Below, piece by piece: positions 36,688 to 48,067 of a stretch of DNA of 64,000 nucleotides. Source of the stretch: Lumnitzera littorea (lineage: Eukaryota; Streptophyta; Magnoliopsida; Myrtales; Combretaceae); NCBI GenBank assembly GCA_024138015.1, contig JAMXBB010000002.1, positions 14,927,330 to 14,991,329 of the forward strand, read 5' to 3'. The number at the start of each line of letters is the position of its first letter. Positions within the stretch are counted from its first letter, which is position 1. A program made the translations under genes and the position numbers. A model generated the notes under the pieces. That model was not told the DNA's origin. It did no database searches and saw only the letters and a program-made list of their open reading frames with translations.

Positions 36688-37110
36688 TTAGTGTAGCTTA
36701 TAAGGTCGAGGATGCCTTGAGGTCGGCAAACCTAACCTTTGCACAAAGGAATGTGCAACGACATTAGTCCAACTTCCTCCATCTATGATGATTGTGCACA
36801 GTTGGCCTCTAATGGTACACTTAGTTTGGAAGAGGTTCTCTCTCTGGTCCTCCTTAGAGTTCAGCAGGGAACTCAAGACTCGCCTTAAAACTAGGGCCAC
36901 CTTTCCCTGGTCAGCATAGATACAGGTTTCCTTTTCCTTTTCTACCTTAGGTTCTCTAACATGCGCTTCTTCTTCGGGGTCACTCTCATCAGTACTATCT
37001 ACTACGTCTCCTCGGAGTACCATGATACGCCGGTACATTCAGTGGCCATGTATCTAAAGCTTAAGCATTTAAAATACTTCATTTTGTTGGTCTTTCGTCT
37101 GGATGGTTAG
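36688..37110 (-). pseudogene. Gypsy G zinc knuckle and protease remnant
   Basis: Near 37050 the frame KYFKCLSFRYMATEC corresponds to the gag zinc knuckle, normally C-F-K-C-x4-H-x4-C. The first Cys is Tyr and the His is also Tyr, so zinc binding is lost. Next comes an acidic linker (DESDPEEEAHVREPK), then the retropepsin-like block CTIRGQLCTIIIDGGSWTNV with the D-G-G active-site region. After HPRPYKLH a stop follows. Retropepsin would cut the polyprotein into mature parts. Confidence 0.8.
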
Positions 37111-37686
37111 CCTTTCTCATAGGTTCTCGGGGCCGGCCTAGCCTCGGGTTGGCTTAACTGTCCTACTCGGTCTTATTGGTCTGCTCAATGTTCCTTAGGT
37201 CGGTCATTCCTTTCTTCGGGTTGGCTTGAATAGGTCTGCATGATACGAGAGCTTGGGAGAATGTTGGCTTAGAAAATTTCTCCTCTACTTTTCGACCCTT
37301 TACGTTATCTTGATGGCTTCATTTAAGGTATAAACTCTCTATAGTTCAACGATATTACGGATTTCAAATCTGAGTCTAGAAATAAACCTCGATGTGGTAC
37401 GGGCTTCTAATACTTTCATGTCAGCTCTGATAGTAAGCATCTAGAATTTCCTAACATAGTCATTAATAGATCGGCTTCCTTGGTGAAGCTTTTGCAATTT
37501 TGCAAATGTATCTTGCAAGTAGGTTTCAGACAAAATCTACCTTTTAACAACCTTTTCATCTCATCCCAAGTTCTGACACCTCATCTTTCATCTCTAGCTT
37601 TGGTGGCATTCAGATTCTTCCATTACATGGTAGCATATTCAATAAATTCCAATCCAGCAAGTTGGACCTTGATCACATTCTCATAC

Positions 37687-39127
37687 TGATTTGCTTGAAC
37701 TATAAATATACAAATAAATCGCGAATACACTAGTAAGTATACTGGGTCGGAATCAAGTAATATAGAGAAAGTAAGGCTATCGATTCCTCATGGACTAATA
37801 AATTACTAATCCTATACTAGTTCTTATCAATATTCAAGTAATCAAAATTAAATTAATTAATCTAATAATTACTCTAAAACTATTAAAAAGAAAATAACTA
37901 TGAAAAATCTAAAATTAAGTAATTAATTGAGAATTGTGAGAAAACAAAATCCACTCTAGATTACATAAATCAAATTATTATCATATTATATAGATTAATA
38001 GCTATATGGTCATTCAAGTAAAATTATTATACCTTAAAACTTAAGGATTTAAACTCCTAATTAATTAGTTAGCTTTCGTATCTTCTAATTAACAGTAGAC
38101 TCTAAATTATAATCATATATCTCCCATTATTATGATTATCTAATGTCCTAAATCAATTATCCTTAATATCTTAATGAATAATCAATCGCCGAACATCGTA
38201 TTAATCTTTAGATAATTTTTAATTAATTCAATTAACTTTGCTTCCATATTGATTAATCAAATCAATTAAGAATTTCTAATAAACCCTAATCAACTCTCGT
38301 ATCATTAGGGTTTCTAATAATTATAATCAAAATCATAGGAATTGTAATCATGAATCATTCATATATCTCTTAATCCAATAACATGAACATAATCATTATT
38401 TTAACTATCTAAGGTTTCATCAATTCTCACAAATAAATTTAGCTAACCATGGATTTGGAAACAAAAACATAAATACTAATTGAAATTGCAGGGAAATTCA
38501 TAATTGAAAGCATAAGTAATTCATAGAATTGCATAAGAATAATTGAAATAGATGTCACCAATTCTGTATTGGAAAGAAATAATCTTCAATTGCAACTTCA
38601 ATCTTGGTCTCCACAGCAAAAGCAAAAGCAAAAGCAAAAGCAAAAGCAAAATCCTCTCAATAATCAAAGCGCTTTTCCCGAAAAATTCTTTAAAAACTAT
38701 CTAAAACTATTCTACAACTCTCAATGTTTAAGGAAAAAATGTCTAAAATTTTTCTCAAATGATGAAACATAAGTTATTTATATGAAAAATTAGGGTTGGC
38801 TCGTATGAAGTTTTTTTTTTCATAAAGGCCAGCGGTGTAGTCATCCAAGGCTAGTAGCGTAGTCATCTAGGGCTGCCTATGCAAGTTGTAAGTTGTAAGT
38901 CGACTGTTGGGTCGATTGCCTTTAATTCCAATTTGTATGCATTGATCCAAACTTCGTTTATTTGCTTAAAATTCTTTTAAATCGTCCGTAATTCCACTCT
39001 TAAATTCTTTAATTCTTAAAATGTCCAAATGAACATAATTAAGTACCAATTCTTTATGATTTCTATAAAATCTATAATAATTCTATCTTAATTTACACTT
39101 TAAAACACGAAAAATATGCCTTTATCA
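37687..39127. mobile_element. 1.44 kb non-coding TG...CA element in gypsy gag
   Basis: It begins TGATTTGCTTGAAC and ends GCCTTTATCA, flanked by perfect CATAC copies (37682-37686 and 39128-39132). Removing it restores the gag frame FECYGYENVIKVQLAG. The left end has AATCGCGAATACACTAG and CTATCGATTCCTCATGGA. The latter is a degenerate form of a box (tcgttcccacgagga) that I recall from many plant LTR derivatives. No coding domain and no internal LTR pair were seen. A solo LTR or short non-autonomous LTR element fits. It carries an (AAGCAA)n tract at 38618-38648. Confidence 0.75.
38618..38648. repeat. (AAGCAA)n hexanucleotide repeat
   Basis: About five consecutive copies of the hexamer lie within the 1.44 kb nested element. 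Confidence 0.85.
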
Positions 39128-39340
39128 CATACCCATAACACTCAAATACTTTCTTGACCTTCTCTTCCCACTCTAATATTTATCTACATCTCCACCTCCA
39201 CCGAAGGGTAAGATTTGCACTTTAACATTGTCTAGCCCTCGAGGAACTTAACGTCCTCGTCCTTATGTTTTCTAATAATCAACTTCTTCTTCACTAAACT
39301 CTTCGACATTAATCTCTTTGTCATCTTCCCCAATCTCCTC

Positions 39341-42300
39341 TGTCACGCCCCGAAGCGGCAGAGTCGTAACAGCTCCCGCCGTGTAAACCATCCTAAGATA
39401 GAAGTTGGCCTTACAACCGCTATCTTAGACCTGATCTACACAAGGCGTCAACGACTAACCCGTTTTAAAGTAGACAATTTGTAATTTAAACAAATCATTT
39501 ACCTAAGAAAGTGAGGAAATATATATAATCACTATAATTCAGTTACTGCAGTTAAAGTTTTCAATATTCCTCTATAATATATCTCCTAGTTATTACATCA
39601 TTCGGAAATGAAAAATAATTCTAAAGTAAAAACTTAGACCTTAAAATATGTGTTTATTCTTCGATGTTTTTCCTCACTCCCCAGGATCTAGTAGTTGCTA
39701 GCTTCTGAGTAATTGGTTGCCACTTCTTAGCCAGCACCTGCACGACGTCTATAGGGATGTAAGCAACCACAGCTCAGTAAGTAGGGACAGATGACTTAAA
39801 ACTATACCATACACACAACAAGGTTTTCAATCACTTATTAAGTGCAATGCATGTGCAAGCAAATGCCATCGTACGACGTTGTCCGGCCCGTCGTGAGATT
39901 AGAGAAATTGCGCCCGCTCTAATCCGGGTTGAGGAGTTGCCGTTAATGCAACAGCTCACGACCAAACCCAGGCTTGTGCAATGGAGACCGCGCTCCTCCC
40001 GCGACTACCTTCGAACCATTGACTTCACCCCCGCCGCGACCTCCTCTCCTGTCACTTAGTTCGACTGAGGATGAAGAAGGGACCATTTTGCAATCCTGCG
40101 CTATCCCTTCTGAAGGGGTCGGTATTTGGCCAGAGAGTCCTAAATCCCCTAACGGGTTTCCATGTATGTTCAATTATGATTACTGGTCGTATATTTAATT
40201 AAGTCCAGTTTAGGGTGATCAATCATTACATACAATTCGTACAATATGTGCCAGAGCAACAAAGGAGATCATAGCATCACCCATAATTAAGCACATGCAC
40301 ACATTCAACTATCTAACAAGCACAATCAAGCATAATCTTAAGCCTCCAAAAATACAGCAACGTATTAATCCCAACTTACCTCGACTCCTCGCTCGCTCAC
40401 TCGAGGTCCGATTTGCTCAGGCCATCGCCGGTTATCCCTATAACACGAACGTGGTTTCAGCTTTTCATATAACTGTTATAGGTTCGTTTTATCCTATAAT
40501 GCTTCTTGTTAGGTTTTGTTTAAGGTTTAATATGCCTAATTATCTAGGTATTAAGTCTTTTACAATTATTCTAGGTTTGGGGTTAGGTTCAGGTTCGGTT
40601 TTCGCATCGATTTCTAAACCAGGTTTTTAGTTCGATTTTTAAGTAGCGTTTTATATTCCAACCCTAGAAATTAGTTTCAACCCATAATATGAAATTAATC
40701 ACATTATTTCCCGATAACCTAAATACCATCATTACCCTTTGTCAGTGTTTATTTTACTCGGTAGACTTAAATCCATATTAGTATACCGAATTCACTCCTA
40801 ATGTGATAAATTTTTACATTTTTCATATAATTCCATAAATTCAAGTTTCCTATCAGATTTATTGTGCATTTTTATTATTCTCAAAATATCAATTTTTATT
40901 ATAATATTTTCTATTTATTATATTTTCAAAAATTACACATTATACATTATTGTATATTATGCACAAAATGCATTTCTAATATTTCTATTACCCTAATTAC
41001 CATCTCTAAACACCAATTATTATTTCAAAATGTCTAAATCCATCCTAAATCAGATTTTACTCCAAATTTCCCTAATTTACAAAATTAACTATTTTTTTCC
41101 TATTACTCATTTATTTCATAATTAACCTAATAATTACATCTAACACCCTAAATGCTATAAGTATCATACTCCATAAGATCTTAACACCCTAAAACATCTA
41201 CTTATTCACTAAGTCAGAAATTAATAATTTAATTACTTAATTAATCCTAAATTACCCATTTTATGTCTCATTTTAGGACCTAAAAATTATCTAAAAATTT
41301 CAAAAATTAATTTTTGAAAACGGGCTTCATAGCACTGTTCTACATCATATGAGAATCCTACAGAAAAATTTTGAGCCCCAAACTACATCCCTAAGCCTAT
41401 TTAATTTCCGGTTTAATCATGCTCGGTTTTGCACAATTTCTTAGGGACCATATACTACGGAACATAATTTCATCAAAATAATATTTTTCCTACAAACTAC
41501 ATACAAAAATATCTCAGAATAACAAAATTCATAATTTTCTAATTATAATTACTATTTTTACAAATTTTCACAAAATCGGGCTAGAAATCGGACTCACCAA
41601 TTTAGGTGGCTCCGGCCACCGCGGGCCGCCGTGGCCTTGTCGATCGACTTGGGCGCTGCCACCACCGTGTGGTGGTGGTGGCCGTCCGCTTCCAGCTGCT
41701 CGTCTGGTGGGGGTTCCCTTTAGAAGCCCTAATTGCACAGATTTTTCTAATTTTTTTCCAAACCGAATTTTTCTCTCAATTTTCGACTCTCCCTAATTTT
41801 CTCTGATTCCCAACTATCCAAATGAGTTCCTGGATTTTTCCTGCTATTTATAGGGCTTTAGTGTAATTATTGTGCATTAAATTAGATAAGACAATTACTT
41901 TATCCCTTAAATTTTGGTTTTTGTGTTGCTTAATTCTTATTGGTTAATTTTTCTTTTCCTTATCCTGACATGCCACGACCAAGTTTACATCATTCCACAC
42001 CCTTCTGATTTTTTTCTGATTTGTCCTCAATTATTTTATAATTTTCTTTAATTATTTGCTTAGTTTTCGGCCAATTTTAGTAATTACGCGTATTTTTATC
42101 TATACGTAAATACATGTGGGGTACACGTGAACATTCCTAAATATTATTTTGGTCATTCTAAAATTTTTAGTATACATATAATCTATCTCTAATAATTTAT
42201 TAGTTATTATATTACACTTTTCGCCTTTTTGGTAATTAGCAGTTATTATGCTTAAAATTTGAAAATTTTATAGTCTCCTATTTTACTACTTATTTTCTTA

Positions 42301-42444
42301 AATTTAAGTTTATGGGGTCATTTTTACTAATATTCTTCTTAATAATTTATAATTTGGGTTTGATCGGATCTTTTAACCGATCGCCCTAAATCTTGGGTTC
42401 TAAGTTCAATCCTACGGTTACTTGGCTGAACTTTGGGGCTTACA
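39341..42444. mobile_element. 3.10 kb solo-LTR-like element in gypsy gag
   Basis: It starts TGTCACGCCCCGAAGCGGC and ends TTTGGGGCTTACA, with perfect TCCTC copies at 39336-39340 and 42445-42449. The ends are near-inverted (TGTCACGCCCC against TGTAAGCCCC). No pol domain lies inside. The size, TG...CA ends and TGTCACGMCCC start fit a solo LTR of a Tekay/Del-type chromovirus, produced by recombination between the two LTRs of a full element. A GC-rich segment lies at 39860-40080 and a second at 41606-41720. Short frames there (for example 40295-40630) are not convincing genes. Confidence 0.8.
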
Positions 42445-42449
42445 TCCTC

Positions 42450-42758
42450 TAACTCCAATCTTCATCTAGGAGCTCTATTTACTATTCCTCTAGCTCATAG
42501 CGGTCGAATTGGGTGATTAGTCCGATTGTCTTGGCCATACTATCTCTCAAGAGCACCATCTTACGGGTTTTGTTATTAAACACCTTGGGGTTATTGTTTA
42601 TTAACTTATATTGTGGTGACTAGACTCTCAATAAGGTTTGTGAGTTTGTCAAGTTTGTCATTAACAGAACCTAGGGTATTACTACTATTATGACTACGAC
42701 CAGGTTGAGCACCATTACCTTGGTCACCAATAATTCCTTGAACACTTGAATTTGACAT
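42450..42758 (-). pseudogene. Gypsy G gag N-terminus
   Basis: The minus strand from the ATG at 42758 reads MSNSSVQGIIGDQGNGAQPG, then SVNDKLDKLTNLIESLVTTI and a stop. The ATG lies about 230 bases after the 5' LTR, as expected for gag. The low-complexity start and short coiled helix are typical of gypsy gag N-termini. It continues rightward in the protein at 39335 and below, after the 3.1 kb insertion. Confidence 0.65.
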
Positions 42759-42986
42759 AGTGTAATACCTTTTCAAACAGATTAATAAACTACTAATAAA
42801 CTTGCTCTATTGTCATAATGGAAAATAGAGTAAAACAGAGTATCAATGAAACTGCACTTACGAACACTCAAATATTCTATAGTAGCTATGGAAGGAATAC
42901 AGTAGCCACCAATTGTAAAGCGAATTGAAACTCCACTACAACTTCATATACTCCCTCACAGAACCATGCTCTGATATCAGTAGAGG

Positions 42987-43810
42987 TAATGCGTCTCTGA
43001 AGTTAGATATACAGAGAAAGCACCCCAATGAGGTGATCCAAAAGGAATAAGAAAAAGCTAGCAAAGTCTGGGTAGCTACTGAATGGATATGATACACTAC
43101 ACGATCTTACTCAGCCTACAATGCGCTGGATATGACATACCGGTTTGAATTGAAGGGTCATTCGCTATTACTCCTTGCTAAAGGGAATAGATAAGAGTTA
43201 AGAGTTAATGAGAACACTAAGGTTACTCAGAGAGAATAATTTTGTATTGAAAGTTGATGATCGTCTGCGTATAAGGAAAATGGAGGTTTATATACTTGCT
43301 CGCTAGGGTTATTTTATACGTATGAAAAGACAAAAAGGTATTTTACACTTACATTAATTATGCTAAAAGGGATAAAAAGGACAAAAAATATTTAGAATGG
43401 AAAGGGAAGAATCATTCTAGAACGTTGTGTCAGAAGGCATGTGTCACTTCTTGGCTGTAAGTTAGGAGTATGATACAACATAAGCAGAAATAGGAAGAAC
43501 TGGTAGTTAAGGGTCGACCTAATCTGGATTAGGTCGGGGCAATCGGTTTGGTTAGGAAGTTAGTTAAATTAGAGTTAAGCGCCAATGGTCGGTTGGAGAT
43601 TTTGGCTCAATTAGCTTCTCTTGGGTTACCTTCAGTTGGGTAGGAGCATGTCAGACACATGTGAAGATCGAACAGACAGGTTGGTAAGAGGTCGGATCGG
43701 GATAGGAGTCTTCGTTTCGACTATGGCTTAAAGTTAGTATTTTTCGTATAAGTCCTTAAAGTCCTCTAACTTGGCTTCTTGTGATCGGTTTAGGGGATTA
43801 ATTCCTATCA
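42987..43810 (-). repeat. 5' LTR of gypsy element G
   Basis: In plus orientation it starts TAATGCGTCTCTGAAG and ends AATTCCTATCA, next to AAGGC. It is complete and matches the interrupted left LTR. Inside the element the minus strand reads CCTCTAC and then TGATATCAGAGCATGG, the primer binding site (initiator tRNA-Met type). Confidence 0.85.
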
Positions 43811-44182
43811 AAGGCATTTTATTTTATGCAGCAAATTGAGAAATAGAGATAGGTGTCTTCTGTTCAATTCAATGAAGCGAATGCATCTACATTTATCACT
43901 AGAGGCAAAACATTTATGATTAGTAATGAGAGGAAGAAACTGAAGAGTGAGTTAACTTGTAAGCATTGCAAAGCCAATGGTCATTCGATAGAGAATTGTT
44001 TCCAGTTGATAGGGTATCCAAAATGGTTTAAAGGAAAACATGCTACTAAAGGGAAAATAACTAATGCAAATGCTGTGCTTTTAGACATTAATGTGAACAC
44101 TAAGGGGGTTAATGCTGCAGGGGTGTTTAGTTCCCCACTTTATTGTCCAATAGTAGATTGTTTTAATGAGGAATTGTCTTAA
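43811..44182 (+). pseudogene. Copia B gag, C-terminal part with zinc knuckle
   Basis: It continues gag from 30501: FYFMQQIEK, then VSSVQFNEANASTFITRG, then the zinc knuckle CKHCKANGHSIENC, an intact CX2CX4HX4C motif that binds element RNA. FQLIGYPKWFKGK follows, as is usual in this copia lineage. The frame ends at 44182. It is joined to the 5' part only if gypsy G and one AAGGC copy are left out. Confidence 0.85.
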
Positions 44183-44329
44183 TGATCTATTAGTGTTGTA
44201 GATACTCAAGTTATGTAGAATTTGTCCTAAGAGTTCATGAAGTTTATGCAAGACAAAACTACTCAAACTTGCATTTCAGTTTTGGAAAATAATGTAGCTT
44301 ACGAGGTACATTACATTTTAGTCTCTTTT

Positions 44330-45665
44330 GCTTTAATGCTCTTGGTAGCTATTTAGATTCTTGGATAGTAGACACTAGTGCCACAAACCACATGACCCCT
44401 CATCACATACTATTACATGATATTGTTGACCTTTTACATCTTATACGCATCAAGCTACTTGATTGAAATGAGCTTGTAGTCAATCAAGTAGGCTCAGTCC
44501 TTTTGAACCCTACACTTGTTATACACAATGTATACTTAGTACCAAGTTTTACACACAATCTACTCTCTAAGCACAATCATGTTAGAGACCATCATTTGGC
44601 TACTCATTTTGATTCTACTGCTTATACTATACAGGACCAAAGAACTAATAACATTGTGGCCAATACTAGAGTTGTATGTGGACTATATGTTCTTGAAGTG
44701 GATAGGAATCATGAATCCAGTGCTGTGATTGATAATTCTTCATGTTCTATTTTCATTTCTTCATCAAACATATCTTGTAATTTGTTTACAATCTCTCTTA
44801 AGTTGTTTCATTCTAGATTGGGTCATAGATTTTTGTCTAAACTTAGACATTCAACAACTTGTAAACATTTACAATTTCATAATTTCTCTTATGATGCTTG
44901 TCATGAGGCAAAGTTTCATAGATTATCATTTCATAAAAGTGACCATATGTCCTTTGCACCTTTTGAAATGTTACATATGGATGTTTGGGGCCCATATAAG
45001 GAAGCTTCAATTACTAGTGCATGTTATTTCTCACAATCCTTAATGATTGCACTAGGTCTACTTTGACCTTTTTGCTCCACTACAAAAGTTAAGTTCCTTC
45101 TATTCTTTCTAAATTGCTTACTTACATACACAACCTTTTTGCTGTAACTCCAAAGTTTGTCTGGAGTGATAATGGTTTAGAATTCTTGTCTAGTTATTGT
45201 CAATCTATGTTTTCCAATTTAGGTATTGTTCATCAGAAAACCACTACTTACACTCCACAGCAAAATGGTTGGGTAGAGAGAAAGCATCATCATTTGGTAG
45301 AAACAGCAAGAGCTTTATCTCTTCATGCTCATTTGCTTAGGAAGTTCTTGGGGGAGTGTGTTCTTATTGCTACCTATTTAGTTAATCGAATGCCCATGGC
45401 AATATTGGATTGGAAAACTCCATATGAGAAATTATTTGGTCATATTCCTTCATATGACCATCTTCGAGTCATTGGATGCTTATGTTATGTGGCTAAACAT
45501 CTTATTCTTAAGGATAAATTTGCATCTAGGGCACTTCGATGTGTTTTTCTTGGTTACTCTTTTATTCAAAAGGGCTATTGTGTCTATGATATTCAAAGTC
45601 ATCAAATACTTATATCTCGTGATTTAATATTTTATGAGTCTCGGTTTCCTTTTAAGGAAGAATAA
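44330..45665 (+). pseudogene. Copia B protease and integrase
   Basis: The protease block is SWIVDTSATNHMTPH (about 44360), where the family normally has D-S/T-G-A-T; Gly is replaced by Ser. A stop lies in the LLD*NELV stretch. Pre-integrase (KLFHSRLGHRFLSKLRHS, CHEAKFHRLSF) leads to LHMDVWGPYKEAS with the first catalytic Asp. A frameshift of a few bases lies near 45050. Then come VWSDNGLEFLSSY with the second Asp, TPQQNGWVERKHHH with the Glu, and YEKLFGHIPSYDHLRVIGCL to KGYCVYDIQS. The triad D, D, E is therefore intact, but the reading frame is broken. Confidence 0.88.
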
Positions 45666-45989
45666 TATCTATCCACAAACACACATTCTAATTTTTCTGT
45701 TGTTCCTTCATCTTTGAGCTTTGAAATCGAGATTCCTTTGTCTAAACCTTGTGAACATACCTCAGCCTCTGATTGATCTTTAATTGACCAAACTTCTTTG
45801 TCTGTACCTTTTGAAAGTCAAGATGCTTCATTTGTTGATCAATCATCATCTGATTTGATTCATATTCATTCTCCTAAAGCTTAGTCATAAGCACAATAAA
45901 GGCGCTCAAACAGAGTTAGACATAGACCATAGTGGTTACAAGATTTTTTGCATGCTACACAATCTGTTAAGCCCTCTACTCAGGCTGTC

Positions 45990-47165
45990 TTAATCAAATG
46001 TTCATCCTTTTATCCTTTATTTACCTCATCACTATTTCTTGCTTATCCTCCTGATTTTATGGCATTACTTCTTAAAGTGTTTACTGTATAAGAACTTAGT
46101 AATTACTTAGAAGCATCTAAGTTTAAAGAGTAGCAGTTAGTTATGCAAAATGAGCTTGCTACATTAGAAAGTAATGATATATGTGATTTAACTACTTTGC
46201 CTAAAGGAAAAAGTGCAATTGGGTCTAAATGGGTCTACAAAATTAAGTATAGACCAGATGGTACAATTGAAAGATGTAAGGCACATTTAGTTGCAAAAGG
46301 GTTCGCCTAGGTTGAAGGTGAAGATTTCCATGACACTTTCTCACCCGTTGCTAGGATAAGTACATTTAGGATATTGTTAGCATTGCCTAGTACTTCTTCT
46401 TGGCTTATTTTCCAAATTGATGTTAATAATGCCTTTTTACATGGGCATTTGGATGAGGAAATCTACGTGGTTCCACCTTAAGGATATGATAAAGCCTCTC
46501 CTCATCAAGTGTGTAAGTTGAAACACTCTTTATATGGCATACAACAAGTGTCACAATAGTAGAATTTGGAAATTTCCAAGTTTCTTGTTTCATTAGGATT
46601 TTCATAGTTCATACATGATGTTTCTTCGTTTACGTATTGGATTAACAATGTTTGTGCTTTTATCCTTCTTTACATTGATGATATGCTTATCATTAGGTTC
46701 GCTATTGATTTTATTTCTCATGTTAAGCATTCTCTTGATGCCAAGTTCACAATAAAAGACTTGGCTCCAGTTCGGTTTTTCTTTGGTCTTGAGTTATGCA
46801 AAACAAATAGTGGTCTTTTTGTTCATCAGAGAAAGTCCATTATGGATGTTCTACAAACAACTGGTCTTATTAGAGCAAAGTCGACTGCTTTTCCTATGCA
46901 GCCTCATTTAACACGTAATGAGCATTCTGGTGATCTTCTTTCAGATCCTACATTTTATCATAAGATTGTTAATAAGTTACTTTATATTTCATTGACTCGT
47001 CCTGATGTTTCTTATGTTATACATTGGCTTAGTCAATTTTTGGCTTATCTTCTCAAACCTCATTTGGACGCACTCTTTTACTTGTTGCGCTATCTCAAAG
47101 GGTCTATTGGTTTTGGGTTGTTCTACCCTATTACTAATTCCTTTGTGTTGAAGGTATTTTTTTGA
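45990..47165 (+). pseudogene. Copia B reverse transcriptase
   Basis: The blocks read SAIGSKWVYKIKYRPDGTIE, LVAKGFA*VEGEDFHDTFSP, IFQIDVNNAFLHGHLDEEIY, then P*GYDK, KLKHSLYGIQQVSQ* and YIDDMLII, followed by AKFTIKDLAPVRFFFGLELC. Both catalytic motifs (IDVNNAF and YIDD) are kept. At least three stops interrupt the frame, including TAG where Q is expected in GFAQ and in SRQW. The C-terminal part continues through SLTRPDVSYVIHWLSQF and LLRYLKGSIGFGLFYP. Confidence 0.88.
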
Positions 47166-47540
47166 TTTTGATTAGGTATCCAGTGCTATTGATAAACAGT
47201 CATTGTCCAATTATTATGTATTCATTGGTGATGCTTTAATTGCTTGGAAGACTAAAAAGCAACTTATTGTTGCTACCTCCAAAACTGAGGCAAAATATTG
47301 AAGCTTAGGGGCTGCTATAAAGGAGTTATTGTGGGTTTCTTATATCTTGAGAGATCTTAGTTTTTTTATTGACTTCCTTGTTTAATTGGCTTGTGCCAAC
47401 AAATCTACATTAATCATTGCACATAATCTTTGTTTTTATACTCGAATGAAACACATTGACAGTGAAGCCCACTTCATTAGAGATCATGTTTCATCTAGAT
47501 TTTTGCAACCTATCTATGTTCTATCCTTTCTTTAAGTTGT
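47166..47540 (+). pseudogene. Copia B RNase H remnant
   Basis: In a shifted frame the text reads AIDKQSLSNYYVFIGDALIA, WKTKKQLIVATSKTEAKY and then a stop. It matches the copia RNase H start (S-x-S-G-Y-x-x-x-x-G, S-W-K-S-K-K-Q, S-x-x-E-A-E-Y). The later part (ETH, HFIRDHV) is in other frames. No open stretch spans the domain. Confidence 0.75.
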
Positions 47541-47622
47541 TGATGTCTTCACCTAAACTTTGAGCTCCTCCTAATTACATAGGTTGTGTTTCAAGTTGGG
47601 CTTACAAGAAGCTCCAACTTTT

Positions 47623-47647
47623 AGGGGAGGGGGGGGGGGGGGGGGGG
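47623..47647 (+). other. Polypurine tract of element B and gap-side G run
   Basis: AGGGGAGGGG followed by more G (19 in a row to the gap) sits where the purine tract before the 3' LTR should be. A second G run (48037-48057) lies on the other side of the gap. Confidence 0.65.
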
Positions 47648-48031
47648 NNNNNNNNNNNNNNNNNNNNNNNNNNNNNNNNNNNNNNNNNNNNNNNNNNNNN
47701 NNNNNNNNNNNNNNNNNNNNNNNNNNNNNNNNNNNNNNNNNNNNNNNNNNNNNNNNNNNNNNNNNNNNNNNNNNNNNNNNNNNNNNNNNNNNNNNNNNNN
47801 NNNNNNNNNNNNNNNNNNNNNNNNNNNNNNNNNNNNNNNNNNNNNNNNNNNNNNNNNNNNNNNNNNNNNNNNNNNNNNNNNNNNNNNNNNNNNNNNNNNN
47901 NNNNNNNNNNNNNNNNNNNNNNNNNNNNNNNNNNNNNNNNNNNNNNNNNNNNNNNNNNNNNNNNNNNNNNNNNNNNNNNNNNNNNNNNNNNNNNNNNNNN
48001 NNNNNNNNNNNNNNNNNNNNNNNNNNNNNNN
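47648..48031. other. Assembly gap (384 N)
   Basis: N run bordered on both sides by long G homopolymers. About 60 bases of the B 3' LTR should lie in or next to it. Confidence 0.99.
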
Positions 48032-48067
48032 GGTTTGGGGGGGGGGGGGGGGGGGGGTGGGGGGTGG

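Larger units (their letters stand above)
37450..39310 (-). pseudogene. Gypsy G gag core, split by a small element
   Basis: Right of the small insertion the minus strand encodes VKVQILPFGGGGDVDKY and KVFECYGY. Left of it the frame continues ENVIKVQLAGLEFIEYATM and WKNLNATKARD. Joined, this is the Retrotrans_gag pattern (F-E-C-x-x-Y followed by K-V-x-L-A-x-x-x-F-x-x-Y-A). The insertion and one CATAC copy account for the interruption. Stops are present, including one in the DKY*SG stretch. Gag upstream of 39335 is cut again by the element at 39341-42444. Confidence 0.75.
30502..43810 (-). mobile_element. Ty3/gypsy LTR retrotransposon G, nested in copia B gag
   Basis: The TSD AAGGC is present at 30497-30501 and 43811-43815; joining the flanks restores the gag frame SISKA followed by FYFMQQIEK. 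The 5' LTR on the minus strand is 42987-43810. The primer binding site TGATATCAGAGC lies 7 bases inside. Gag starts at 42758. Protease, RT, RNase H and integrase follow in the gypsy order, with the 3' LTR at 30502-33549. LTR ends on the minus strand are TG...TA, not TG...CA. Three other elements sit inside (31030-33361, 37687-39127 and 39341-42444). Without them G is about 6.4 kb. Gag, RT and integrase carry stops, frameshifts and replaced residues. Confidence 0.87.

Noticed and set aside
40295..40630. Open frame of 111 codons (+) in the 3.1 kb element
   Set aside because: No family resemblance and it lies inside a solo-LTR-like sequence. The composition change reflects the GC-richer part of the LTR.
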